Origin: an uncultured Muribaculaceae bacterium
GTDB lineage: Bacteria; Bacteroidota; Bacteroidia; Bacteroidales; Muribaculaceae
DNA: 64,000 nucleotides
Assembly (NCBI GenBank): GCA_934636465.1
Contig: CAKUAR010000007.1
Span: 1-64,000 of the forward strand
Direction: 5' to 3'
The position numbers and the translations under genes are program-made. How positions within the stretch are numbered: position 1 is the stretch's first letter; each line of letters opens with the position of its first letter. Positions 17,788 through 26,862 of the stretch are shown here, one piece after another. Under the pieces are notes generated by a model. It was not told the origin of the DNA. It saw only the letters and a program-made list of their open reading frames with translations, and did no database searches.

Positions 17788-19872
17788 CTAATATTTCAGT
17801 TGCAAATGCACTGTTTGTCCTTTTCTGAATGGCGAGCCTGGCGCCATGTCTTGATGCGCCACATAGCCCACACCCGAAAACCGCACGTTAAGTCCCTCTC
17901 TCTCAAGGTCGGCTATTGCTTCCCTCAACGACAGACCTCTCACATCGGGCACTCCGTGTTTCTCGCGTTGTGGCGAACGGAACGTGCGCACATGGCTCAT
18001 CTGCAAACCCTGGCGCAGTGCTGTCTGCGCGCCCTTGTTGGCGCTTGCATATAGCGTTGGCGACGTCGCCCTGGTTTTCACACTGTCGGCATCGGCTATG
18101 TAGCTCGACTTGTTGTTGAGCAGTCCGTGGGCATACATGCGCAAGGCTATGTTTTTCATCACCACACCGCTGCTTGCGCCGGCACCCCTATTGGCTCCAA
18201 GCATGAGCACTATGCACGAATACTTGGGCTTCTCGTATGGGAAAAAGCCGCAGAACGCAAAGCGGCGCTGATGCGTATATTTTCCGTCGAGTATCGTGAA
18301 AGCCGTGCCGGTCTTGCCGGCTATCTCCACCAAGTCGCTCTTCACCCAGTGCCTGGCTGTGCCGTGGTCGCCCCACACCACATCGTGCAGCATGATGCGC
18401 AGCTTGCGCGCGTTTTCGGGCGAGCACACCTGGCGGCGTATGTAGGTTATCGGCACAATGGAGTCGGGGCAACCGGCTCTTGAGAATTTCTTCACCAAGT
18501 GCGGGCGCACATATTTTCCGTCGTTGGCTATGGCGTTATACATGCCCAGCGTGCACAGCGGCGGTATGAGCGTTGAGTAGCCGAAGCACATACGTGTCAG
18601 TGCCACGCGGTCGGCGCGAGTGTTGCCGAGCCGGCGTATCTGCGGCACTTGCTCTCCGGCAATGCCGGTGTGAAACGGCTCAAAGAAGCCCATTTCTTTC
18701 AGTCGGTCATAAAATCCGCCTGGATTTGAGCCATATTTCTTGGTTATTATCTTCGACATGCCTATGTTCGACGACGTTTCTATGATTTCTCTCGGCGACA
18801 GTGCTGCGCCTCCGTGAGGGTCGTTGATGGCACGGCCTTCATACAGCCAAGTGCGGCCAGTCTCCCATTTCTGGTCTATGTTGTTCACCGTGCCGTCTTC
18901 AAGCGCCACCATCATCGATATTGGTTTCATCACCGAGCCTGGCTCATAGCCGAGCACTGCATTGTTGCGGCCCTCCACATAGTCTTGCGCGCGGTCGTTC
19001 CACTCAAGGTTCGATATTGCCTTGATTTCACCGGTTGCCACCTCCATGAGCACCGCCGTTGCCCAGCGCGACTCCGTTTCGTGGCACATCTTGTAGAGTT
19101 CGGTCTCCACGATGTCTTGCAACTGCACGTTTATGGTGGTGGTCACATCATAGCCGTTGATGGCAGGCGTGCTCACCCAGTTTGATATGCTTGAGTTGAG
19201 CTGTATTCGTTTTGCCACACCCGGCACGCCATACAAGAAGCTGTCGAGTGCCGACTCTAGTCCGGAGTGTCCATGCACACCGCGGCGGCTCTCGCTCTCG
19301 CCCACCGTGCCTATGCTTCGCGATGCCATTGAGCCGTAAGGCTTCACTCGCTGCATGTTGTCCTCGGTGTAGAGTCCGCTTTTCTTTTTGCCAAGTTTGA
19401 AATATGGGAATGTGCGCAGCCGCTCAAGCTGTCCGTGTGTGAGTTTGCGGAACAGGCGGAATGAACGTGCGCGGCGGTCATGGTCTTTCCTCATCGCAAA
19501 GCCGTCCATGAGTCGGTCGCTCCATTGCTTTGCCGTGCGAGTGTCGTCGAATGCGTGCAGGCTGTCGCTAAGTGCCGGCAAGTTTTTCAGAAACACGCTG
19601 TCTCTTATGCCTGCCGAGTTAAAGTCAATTCTCACCGTGTAGAAATTGAGATTGGCGGCAAGCACCGTGCCGCTGTCCGACAAAATCTTGCCGCGTTCCG
19701 GCTCTATGGGTGTCTCAAACGTGAGCACACTGTCGGCCTTCATATTCCACTTCGAGGCTTGCACCACGGTGGTTTCAAAAAGTCCGTGCACTATGCTGGC
19801 CGAGAACAGCAGTATCGCACCTATCACCCACCATGAGCGTAAAAGAATATGTTGCTTATTCGACTTTTTCAT
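17788..19872 (-). CDS. ftsI: Septal D,D-transpeptidase (PBP3/FtsI) with PASTA domain
   Basis: 694 aa class B penicillin-binding protein, the crosslinking partner of FtsW. An N-terminal membrane anchor (SWWVIGAILLFSASIVHGLF) is followed by the pedestal domain and the transpeptidase domain with SxxK (SVMK in YEPGSVMKPISMMV), SxN (SSN in IETSSNIGMSKI) and KTG (IAGKTGTAFTI). The last 60 residues form one PASTA domain (VPDVRGLSLREAIADLEREG), a muropeptide-type sensor module rare in proteobacterial FtsI but known in this phylum. The start overlaps the ftsL-like stop by 4 nt. Confidence 0.96.
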   Translation of the reverse strand: MKKSNKQHILLRSWWVIGAILLFSASIVHGLFETTVVQASKWNMKADSVLTFETPIEPERGKILSDSGTVLAANLNFYTVRIDFNSAGIRDSVFLKNLPALSDSLHAFDDTRTAKQWSDRLMDGFAMRKDHDRRARSFRLFRKLTHGQLERLRTFPYFKLGKKKSGLYTEDNMQRVKPYGSMASRSIGTVGESESRRGVHGHSGLESALDSFLYGVPGVAKRIQLNSSISNWVSTPAINGYDVTTTINVQLQDIVETELYKMCHETESRWATAVLMEVATGEIKAISNLEWNDRAQDYVEGRNNAVLGYEPGSVMKPISMMVALEDGTVNNIDQKWETGRTWLYEGRAINDPHGGAALSPREIIETSSNIGMSKIITKKYGSNPGGFYDRLKEMGFFEPFHTGIAGEQVPQIRRLGNTRADRVALTRMCFGYSTLIPPLCTLGMYNAIANDGKYVRPHLVKKFSRAGCPDSIVPITYIRRQVCSPENARKLRIMLHDVVWGDHGTARHWVKSDLVEIAGKTGTAFTILDGKYTHQRRFAFCGFFPYEKPKYSCIVLMLGANRGAGASSGVVMKNIALRMYAHGLLNNKSSYIADADSVKTRATSPTLYASANKGAQTALRQGLQMSHVRTFRSPQREKHGVPDVRGLSLREAIADLEREGLNVRFSGVGYVAHQDMAPGSPFRKGQTVHLQLKY

Positions 19873-20222
19873 TTGTCACTAAGGATATAGGGCGGCTTCT
19901 CCGGCGATGAGAGGTCTATGTGCATCGTGTCAATAAACGCCTTCATCTGGCTCTCCCTTATCATCGAGTTATATTTTGCGCTTGCGTTCACACAGTCGGT
20001 CTTGGCATTGTCAAGCTGGGTGGTCATGTTCATCATTTCCTGCAATTTGTTTTGCGCCTCATATTTTTGGGCTATGTAGCCCAGCATCATAAGCGTCACG
20101 CACACTATGGTCACTCCAAACTTACGGAAAAAGCCCAGCGTCAAGAATGACCGCCCTTGCAGAAACCGCTGCAAAAACGTCAGCGGGTTCAAACCGAACA
20201 TCTTTTCTTTCTTCGTTGCCAT
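19869..20222 (-). CDS. ftsL: FtsL-like cell division protein
   Basis: 117 aa with a single transmembrane segment (about residues 33-50, FGVTIVCVTLMMLGYIAQ) followed by a short coiled coil (YEAQNKLQEMMNMTTQLDNA). Size, topology and position between rsmH and ftsI fit the FtsL-like family that Bacteroidetes carry in the dcw cluster; sequence similarity to proteobacterial FtsL is low. It would form the FtsQ-FtsL complex that activates FtsW/FtsI. It ends in a 4-nt overlap with ftsI and starts 18 nt after rsmH. Confidence 0.8.
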   Translation of the reverse strand: MATKKEKMFGLNPLTFLQRFLQGRSFLTLGFFRKFGVTIVCVTLMMLGYIAQKYEAQNKLQEMMNMTTQLDNAKTDCVNASAKYNSMIRESQMKAFIDTMHIDLSSPEKPPYILSDK

Positions 20223-20240
20223 ATCACCGTCTTCCGTTAC

Positions 20241-21173
20241 TTACTTTTCTTCTTCGTCTTTCTTCTCGGCTATGCGCAGTTTTGCGCTTCGCGAGCGTGG
20301 ATTGCGCTCCACTTCCTCGGCCGATGGCACTATCACTTTGTTGTTCACAAGCCTGAACGGCGTGTTCACCCTGCCAAAGAAGTCCTTGTCAACCCGGCCT
20401 TCCACATTGCCGCTGCGCATCATGTTTTTCACAAGCCTGTCCTCAAGCGAGTGGTAGGTTATCACCACCAGCCGTCCGCCCGGCTTCAATGCCGCCAGGG
20501 CCTGTGTCAGGAAACGCTTCAGCACGTCTATCTCATGGTTCACCTCAATCCGCAGTGCCTGAAACACCTGCGCCAGCTCTTTTTTCTCCTGGGCAGGTCT
20601 TATCATGGGTCTCAGCAAGTCCACAAGTTGCTTTGTTGTTTCTATTGGCTGCGACGCGCGCGCCTTCACTATCGCAGCCGCCATGCGGCGCGACTGTTTC
20701 AGCTCGCCATACAGGTAGAGCACATCGGCCAACCGCTGCTCGCTATAGGTTGCCAACACGCCGCGTGCGTCAATGCCCCCCTCGCGGTTCATGCGCATGT
20801 CGAGCACTCCGTCGTCATATCTGAACGAGAACCCGCGGTCTTTGTCGTCGAAGTGGTGAAACGACACCCCAAGGTCGGCCAGTATTCCGTCAACCTTGCT
20901 GGCGTCATAGAAACGCAAGAAATTGCTCAGAAAGGCGAAATTGCCGTGTACAAATGTAAATCGGCTGTCGTCTATCCGGTTGCGGTAGGCATCTATGTCT
21001 TGGTCGAAACTAAGCAGACGCCCATGCTCGCCAAGCCGCGACATTATGGCACGGCTGTGACCACCGCCGCCAAACGTAACATCTACGTATGTTCCGTCTG
21101 GTTTTATGTTCAAGCCGTCCATGCACTCATTCAAAAGTGCCGGTATGTGATATACTTCAGATGCCATAGCCAA
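20241..21173 (-). CDS. rsmH: 16S rRNA (cytosine-1402-N4)-methyltransferase
   Basis: 310 aa, class I SAM-dependent methyltransferase that modifies C1402 in the decoding centre together with RsmI. The SAM-binding motif is YVDVTFGGGGHSRAIMSRLG; LADLGVSFHHFDDKDRGFSF and GVLDMRMNRE are typical, and the C-terminal part has PGGRLVVITYHSLEDRLVK and the basic end EERNPRSRSAKLRIAE-like segment. It is the first gene of the division cluster here; the mraZ gene normally just upstream is absent. Confidence 0.97.
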   Translation of the reverse strand: MAMASEVYHIPALLNECMDGLNIKPDGTYVDVTFGGGGHSRAIMSRLGEHGRLLSFDQDIDAYRNRIDDSRFTFVHGNFAFLSNFLRFYDASKVDGILADLGVSFHHFDDKDRGFSFRYDDGVLDMRMNREGGIDARGVLATYSEQRLADVLYLYGELKQSRRMAAAIVKARASQPIETTKQLVDLLRPMIRPAQEKKELAQVFQALRIEVNHEIDVLKRFLTQALAALKPGGRLVVITYHSLEDRLVKNMMRSGNVEGRVDKDFFGRVNTPFRLVNNKVIVPSAEEVERNPRSRSAKLRIAEKKDEEEK

Positions 21174-21525
21174 TCGACTTTTTTGTTTTTTCTCCTCCTG
21201 TTTTCTTATGTTCGCTCACACACGTGCGCGATAAATCGGTGTAAAGTTAGCTAATCTCACTGCGAGTTTACAAATTTGAATTTAACTTTTTTCACAAGCC
21301 ACCGAAAAAGTTATTAACAACCAATGAAAATCAACGATTTTATCGCATCTGCGCCCAAGCCTTACAGCCACCCTTTCATTTGCACTTGTAAATTTGTCTT
21401 TGCCACTGCAAGAGCGTCAAACCAACGGCTCTGCAGCTGCCGTTTTTTCAATTTTCGGTTTCAAGTTTTTTCAACTAAATTTGTCAATCAAAACAAACAA
21501 TCCGAAACGTCAAAAAAAACGAGCA
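21174..21525. other. Divergent intergenic region between rsmH and thyA
   Basis: No gene is seen in these 352 bases. The left part carries the promoter of the division cluster (minus strand). The right part contains TAAATTTG at 21389-21396 on the plus strand, a possible thyA -7 element without a good partner at -33. No mraZ coding remnant was recognised on either strand. Confidence 0.6.
21242..21274 (-). promoter_or_regulatory. Promoter of the dcw cluster
   Basis: On the minus strand TTTG (21274-21271), 21 nt, then TAACTTTA (21249-21242), one base from the TAnnTTTG consensus. It lies 69 nt upstream of rsmH and is the only good promoter found for the tightly packed run down to ftsZ. Confidence 0.6.
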
Positions 21526-22320
<795 letters not shown>

Positions 22321-22334
22321 TCGCATTTTTCAGC

Positions 22335-22841
22335 ATGACAACAAATAAAAAACTATCTGCAATCGTTGCCGTTGACCTCGACTGGGCCATAGGCAAAAAC
22401 GGCGATTTGCTGTGTCACCTGCCTGCCGACCTGAAGCATTTCAAGTCAATAACCATGGGTCACCCCATCATCATGGGGCGCAAGACGTTTGAGTCTTTCC
22501 CAAAAGGGCCGCTCCCCGGCCGGCAAAACATTGTCGTGACCCACAATGCCAGTTACAAGCACGACGGTGTGACTGTGGCGCACAGCATTGACGAAGCTGT
22601 CGAAAAATCCGATGAAACCGATGAGATTTTCTTCATAGGCGGTGCTAACATCTACCGCTCGGTCATCGATGCAATCGACACTCTGCACCTCACGCGCATC
22701 AACGCCCGCTTCTCTGGCGCCGACACATTTTTCCCGGCAATCAACCCCGATGAATGGGAAGTGACCGAACAAGCCGATTTCCAACCCGACGAGAAAAACA
22801 CATTTGCTTATAGCTTTATCACTCTTAGGCGCAAAAAATAA
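22335..22841 (+). CDS. folA: Dihydrofolate reductase
   Basis: 168 aa. It reduces dihydrofolate to tetrahydrofolate with NADPH, closing the cycle with ThyA. It begins with the typical strand LSAIVAVDLDWAIGKNGDLL, continues with CHLPADLKHFKSITMGHPIIMGRKT (read as two segments around the acidic Asp of PADLKHFK) and FPKGPLPGRQNIVVT, and has the FFIGGANIYRSVI cofactor loop near residue 100. It probably shares a transcript with thyA (14-nt gap) that ends at the hairpin 22882-22912. Confidence 0.96.
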   Translation: MTTNKKLSAIVAVDLDWAIGKNGDLLCHLPADLKHFKSITMGHPIIMGRKTFESFPKGPLPGRQNIVVTHNASYKHDGVTVAHSIDEAVEKSDETDEIFFIGGANIYRSVIDAIDTLHLTRINARFSGADTFFPAINPDEWEVTEQADFQPDEKNTFAYSFITLRRKK

Positions 22842-22881
22842 TCATTTTTTCAAATACACCCTCTCCCCTCACACCCACACG

Positions 22882-22917
22882 TCACATGCCGGCCCACACA
22901 GCCAGCATGTGATTTTT
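22882..22917 (+). terminator. Terminator after thyA-folA
   Basis: 12-bp stem (22882-22893 with 22901-22912, one G-U pair), 7-nt loop, followed by TTTTT. Confidence 0.85.
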
Positions 22918-23053
22918 ATTCTCAGCCAATTCTCCGTTTGTTTAGCGCAAAACATATCAGAATATCACAAAAAAAACAAAATATTTAAATAATAAAATTA
23001 ACCAAAAGCAGTATGTTTGTAACGTTTTATCAAATTTTAATATTGCTGTAATA

Positions 23054-23086
23054 TTGCTGTCCGATAAAAATAAATTGTTATCTTTG
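23054..23086 (+). promoter_or_regulatory. Promoter of the VTC-domain operon
   Basis: TTG at 23054-23056, 22 nt, then a perfect TATCTTTG at 23079-23086. It precedes the polyphosphate polymerase domain gene by about 96 nt. Confidence 0.65.
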
Positions 23087-23182
23087 CTATATAATCTCCG
23101 CACTATTAGCGCACAGCTTTGTAACAAAGTGCATGTTTTTTGTAACTGATTAGCAAATACCCACACGAGCCGTCACAGCACA

Positions 23183-23980
23183 ATGGACAACTTGGTTTCG
23201 AAATTCAGTCCAATCACACTTGGCGAAATGAACGCAGTGAAGCTGCTCAACCGCACCGACACTAAATTTGTCACTTCAACCGACAAATTGAGGCAGCTGC
23301 TCATGCTCGCACACGACGACTACCGCATTCTCGTGGCCGACGGCAAACGCATCAGTCCCTACTACACAGTGTATTTCGACACCGACGACCTCGACATGTT
23401 TCGTCGCCATCAGGCCGGACACGCCGACCGTCAAAAGCTACGCATACGCTCTTACGTTTCATCGCAGCTCAATTTTCTTGAAATAAAGACAAAAGACAAC
23501 CATAAGCGCACACGCAAGCAGCGTGTCACAATCACAGGTTTCGACTCCACCAATCCTCCACACGACATCACGTTTCACTCCGGCCACGAGCTGCGTTTCG
23601 GCGCATTCGATGATTTTCTGACCCAAAACCTCTATTACGCCCCCGGTGAGCTCATAGAGCAGATAGAAAACCGCTTCAACCGCATAACCCTCGTAAACCG
23701 CGGCATGACCGAACGGCTCACAATCGACACCGACTTGCGTTTTCACAACATAGCCACAGGGCTCGACTTCGCGTTCACCAACACCGCCATAATCGAGCTG
23801 AAACGCGACGGCAACGTTCCCTCGCCCATTCTTGCCATGCTGCGCCAATTGCGCATCAAGCCCATGGGTTTCAGCAAATATTGCATAGGCACCATTCTCA
23901 CCAATCCGCATGTGCGCTACAACCGCTTCAAGCCACGGCTTCGCGCTATCGCAAAAATCGAGCAAAAACAGTTAATTTAA
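23183..23980 (+). CDS. VTC-domain (polyphosphate polymerase-like) protein
   Basis: 265 aa, cytosolic, no signal peptide or membrane segment. It matches the VTC tunnel fold of the CYTH superfamily, whose yeast member Vtc4 makes polyphosphate from ATP. The basic tunnel residues expected for activity are visible: Lys28 (NRTDTKFV), Arg87 and Arg89 (LRIRSY), Glu100 and Lys102 (FLEIKTK), Arg167 or Arg173 and Arg178 (ERLTIDTDL), the metal-ligand Glu205 with Lys207 (AIIELKRDG) and Lys232 (GFSKYCIG). This argues for an active enzyme, although bacterial members are little tested. It is the first gene of a four-gene operon; a DUF4956 membrane protein follows after 45 nt. No SPX domain is fused. Confidence 0.85.
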   Translation: MDNLVSKFSPITLGEMNAVKLLNRTDTKFVTSTDKLRQLLMLAHDDYRILVADGKRISPYYTVYFDTDDLDMFRRHQAGHADRQKLRIRSYVSSQLNFLEIKTKDNHKRTRKQRVTITGFDSTNPPHDITFHSGHELRFGAFDDFLTQNLYYAPGELIEQIENRFNRITLVNRGMTERLTIDTDLRFHNIATGLDFAFTNTAIIELKRDGNVPSPILAMLRQLRIKPMGFSKYCIGTILTNPHVRYNRFKPRLRAIAKIEQKQLI

Positions 23981-24025
23981 TATTATTAAGCAACATAAAT
24001 TTCAAAAATAAACTATCTTAGCAAA

Positions 24026-24736
24026 ATGGAAAATCTCAACGAAATATTGATGGACGTTGCCAATTCCGACGTTAGCTTTGCCAACATGCTGGCACTCTTT
24101 GCACTCAACACTGCAGTTGTGTGGGCCATCATACACTTCCTTTATTTCCGCAAAAGCCACAGGCGCGACTTCTATTTCACATTCATTCTCATCAGTATTG
24201 CCATCTTCTTTCTGATGTTCTACATGATTTTCATGCTCGACAACCTCAAGGGCAAAACGAGCATCGGAATCGGAATCGGTCTGTTCGGCATATTCAGCAT
24301 CATGCGCTACCGCACCGATGCCATGCCGGTGCGCGAAATGACCTATCTCTTTTCCATAATCTGCCTTTCTGTGGTCAATGCTATGGCTGCTGGCTCCACA
24401 CAATTCACACTCGTGGTGCTACTCCCCAACATTGCCCTCACGCTGGCCATACTGCTCTGCGAGAAGCTGCTGCTCAGCAACAAGGAGAAATCCAAGCTCG
24501 TGCAATACGACCGCATAGAGCTCATAACGCCGGAGCGGCGCGCCGACCTCATAAGCGACCTCGAGCGACGCACAGGCCTCAGCATAACCAACGTTGAAGT
24601 CGGAGCCATCGACTTTTTGCGCGACATGGCAATAATTCGCATTTTCTACAAATCCACAGATGACAGCGACAATTCAATAATCAGCAACAAATTAAAGTTA
24701 TCTAAAGAAGAATGGAAAAATTCCAACGACGATTAA
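24026..24736 (+). CDS. DUF4956 membrane protein
   Basis: 236 aa with four to five transmembrane segments in the first 145 residues and a soluble cytosolic domain of about 85 residues behind them. The most conserved-looking part is the stretch GIGIGLFGIFSIMRYRTD with AMPVREMTYLFSII after it, which I associate with DUF4956. The family commonly sits beside VTC-domain proteins, as here, so it may anchor the polymerase or form a channel for its product; this is inference. The C-terminal domain (RIELITPERRADLISDLERR) looks like a ferredoxin-like alpha/beta fold. Its 3' end overlaps the next gene by 25 nt. Confidence 0.8.
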   Translation: MENLNEILMDVANSDVSFANMLALFALNTAVVWAIIHFLYFRKSHRRDFYFTFILISIAIFFLMFYMIFMLDNLKGKTSIGIGIGLFGIFSIMRYRTDAMPVREMTYLFSIICLSVVNAMAAGSTQFTLVVLLPNIALTLAILLCEKLLLSNKEKSKLVQYDRIELITPERRADLISDLERRTGLSITNVEVGAIDFLRDMAIIRIFYKSTDDSDNSIISNKLKLSKEEWKNSNDD

Positions 24737-25473
24737 TCGCTCTTTTGCTCGTGATTCTCACTCTGCCGGCAGCAACCGCCTTTGCCGACGACAACAATGA
24801 CTTCGGCATGAAATATTCTGCCGAAGCCTCAAAAAAAATCAACAAACACTGGGGCGTTGACGCCGGTGTGGGTTTCCGCACACGCAACAACGCCAAGACT
24901 GCCGACCAATGGGACTTGTCGGTTGGCGCCGGCTACAAAATCACCCATTGGCTCAAGGCCGATGCCGGCTACCAGTTCATCTACGACAACAACGAAGATA
25001 AATACAAATACAATTCCGCCGGCGATGTCACCAAATGGCGTCCGTCATTCTGGGGTCCGCGCCACCGCACCTATGCGTCGCTCACGGCAAGCGTCAAGGC
25101 CGGCCGCGTGAAATTCTCCATTCGTGAGCGCTGGCAATACACTTACCGCCCCGAAAAAACCACAGAACGCTATCTCTACGGCTCCGAATCATGGGAAGAG
25201 GTTTCTGTGCGCAGCAAGAGCAAAAACGTGCTCAGGTCGCGTTTCCAGGTCACCTACAACATTCCCAAGTGCAAGGTCACTCCATTTGCCAACGTTGAGA
25301 TTTACAACTCCTGGTCTCTCGACAAGACCCGCCTCACCGCCGGTGCCGAGTGGAGCATAACCAAGAAGCACTCCATTGAGGCTTTCTACCGCTTCCAATC
25401 AGTCAACAGCACCGACGACGACCACGACATCAGCTCCCACGTGCTGGGCTTAGGATATAATTTCAGTTTTTAA
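24712..25473 (+). CDS. DUF2490-family outer membrane protein
   Basis: 253 aa with a clear signal peptide (RRLIALLLVILTLPAATAFA). The mature part alternates in the way of a small outer-membrane beta-barrel: KYSAEASKKINKHWGVDAGV, LSVGAGYKITHWLKADAGYQ, GAEWSITKKHSIEAFYRFQS, ending HVLGLGYNFSF with the aromatic C-terminus usual for barrels. It fits DUF2490, a family of predicted outer-membrane proteins without known substrate. The 25-nt overlap with the DUF4956 gene suggests coupled translation and a shared function. Confidence 0.8.
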   Translation: MEKFQRRLIALLLVILTLPAATAFADDNNDFGMKYSAEASKKINKHWGVDAGVGFRTRNNAKTADQWDLSVGAGYKITHWLKADAGYQFIYDNNEDKYKYNSAGDVTKWRPSFWGPRHRTYASLTASVKAGRVKFSIRERWQYTYRPEKTTERYLYGSESWEEVSVRSKSKNVLRSRFQVTYNIPKCKVTPFANVEIYNSWSLDKTRLTAGAEWSITKKHSIEAFYRFQSVNSTDDDHDISSHVLGLGYNFSF

Positions 25474-25505
25474 CCATTACACACTCTCTAAAAACAAACA
25501 ACAGA

Positions 25506-26708
25506 ATGAAACGTTTATTCCAATTAGCCTTACTGTCAGTGCTTGCAGTTGGCATAATGTCGTGCTCAAGCGACAACAACGGCTCTGGCAAGGGCAAGGG
25601 CAATGGCGATGAAGTGGAGATAAAGCAAATCGAAATCGACTCCACCGACCTTGCAGAAGCGCCCGAAGTGATTCCAACCGACGACACCGACTCCACTTTC
25701 AACGACTACGTTGAAAACGCCAAAATCACACGCAACATCAGCTTGAAATTCAACGGCAACTCCGTCACCGCCACTGGCGACGTCGATGCCGTGACCATCA
25801 CCACGTCGGGGGCACACGTCACCATCAAGTCGTCGTGCAAAAACGTAGCTTATTCGCTCAGCGGATATAGCAACGACGGCTCTATAAAAATTTATAGCAG
25901 CAACAAATACAAACTTGAGCTCAACGGCATTTCGCTCCACAACCAATCAGGCGCAGCCATCAACAATCAGTGTGGCAAGTCGCTCTATCTTGTTTTGGCC
26001 GACGGCACAAGCAATGCCCTCAGCGACGGCAAGACCTATGTGCCGGTTGCCGGTGAGGACATGAAAGGCACCCTGTTTAGCGAAGGCCAGATTTTAATCA
26101 GCGGCAAGGGCACACTCAACGTCAAAGCCAACGCCCGCAACGGCATTTGCAGCGACGACTACATAGTGATTCGCCCAGGCTGCAAGATTTACGTCAGCAG
26201 CACCGCCAACAATGCCATTAAGGCCAACGACGGTGTCACAATCAAAGGCGGTGTAATCAACCTCAGCACATCGGGCAACGGTGCCAAGGGCATCAACTGC
26301 GAGAGCAACATCAACATTGAGGGCGGACGCACCACGGTGATTAACTCCGGCTCAACTCTTGTGCTCTCCACCGACACCACCGGCTGCGCCGGACTCAAGG
26401 CCGACAGCACCATCAATGTCACCAACGGCATTGTCAACGTGAAATGCACCGGTGAAGGCGGTAAAGGCTTCAACAGTGGTGCCGACATCAACATCTATGG
26501 CGGCGACATCAACGTTGTAACCCTCGGAGCAAAGAAAAACTCTGCACCCAAAGGCGTGAAAGCCGACCGAAACATCTCAATTCTCGGTGGCCGTTTCTAC
26601 TCCTATAGCGCCAACAGCACAGCCCTCGACGTAGCTGGCACGCTCAAACTGGGCGAGAACCCCACAGGTCAAAAATCGGGCACGCATTACTACATCATCG
26701 GCTTCTGA
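25506..26708 (+). CDS. Cthe_2159-like carbohydrate-binding beta-helix lipoprotein
   Basis: 400 aa lipoprotein: signal peptide with lipobox IMSC (Cys20), then a Ser/Gly/Asn-rich linker. From about residue 75 on, the sequence is a run of short strands with Asn, Gly and Thr turns (VTITTSGAHVTIKSSCKN, GVTIKGGVINLSTSGNGAKG, DINIYGGDINVVTLGAK), as expected of a right-handed beta-helix. It resembles the Cthe_2159 family, whose Clostridium thermocellum member binds polygalacturonic acid and cellulose. It is the last gene of the VTC operon, 32 nt after the DUF2490 gene. Binding of an anionic polymer would be compatible with the operon, but that is speculation. Confidence 0.75.
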   Translation: MKRLFQLALLSVLAVGIMSCSSDNNGSGKGKGNGDEVEIKQIEIDSTDLAEAPEVIPTDDTDSTFNDYVENAKITRNISLKFNGNSVTATGDVDAVTITTSGAHVTIKSSCKNVAYSLSGYSNDGSIKIYSSNKYKLELNGISLHNQSGAAINNQCGKSLYLVLADGTSNALSDGKTYVPVAGEDMKGTLFSEGQILISGKGTLNVKANARNGICSDDYIVIRPGCKIYVSSTANNAIKANDGVTIKGGVINLSTSGNGAKGINCESNINIEGGRTTVINSGSTLVLSTDTTGCAGLKADSTINVTNGIVNVKCTGEGGKGFNSGADINIYGGDINVVTLGAKKNSAPKGVKADRNISILGGRFYSYSANSTALDVAGTLKLGENPTGQKSGTHYYIIGF

Positions 26709-26740
26709 CCCACCTGCCCATCAAAAAAAACTAACACACG

Positions 26741-26775
26741 GCGGAGGGGCTGCACACGCAGCTTCTCCGCCGCTG
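26741..26775 (+). terminator. Terminator of the VTC operon
   Basis: 14-bp stem (26741-26754 with 26759-26772, two G-U pairs) with a 4-nt loop, followed by a weakly T-rich stretch. Confidence 0.7.
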
Positions 26776-26862
26776 TTATTTTAGCGACCATTGCGCCTTT
26801 ATTCTAAATTTTTCTATCTTTGCAACATAGTTAACTAACACACATAACAGCACCTACCATTT

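Larger units (their letters stand above)
22842..23182. other. Intergenic region between folA and the VTC operon
   Basis: A 341-base stretch with no gene. It holds the folA terminator at its left and, after an AT-rich segment, the promoter of the VTC-domain operon. The 96 nt between the -7 element and the start would be a fairly long 5' leader; no riboswitch fold was recognised in it. Confidence 0.6.

Noticed and set aside
20157..21254. Plus-strand open frame of 365 codons antisense to rsmH
   Set aside because: rsmH is certain on the minus strand; the antisense frame has no family match.
26811..26823. TATCTTG as promoter of the first MBOAT gene
   Set aside because: One base short of TAnnTTTG; mentioned only within the gene entry.
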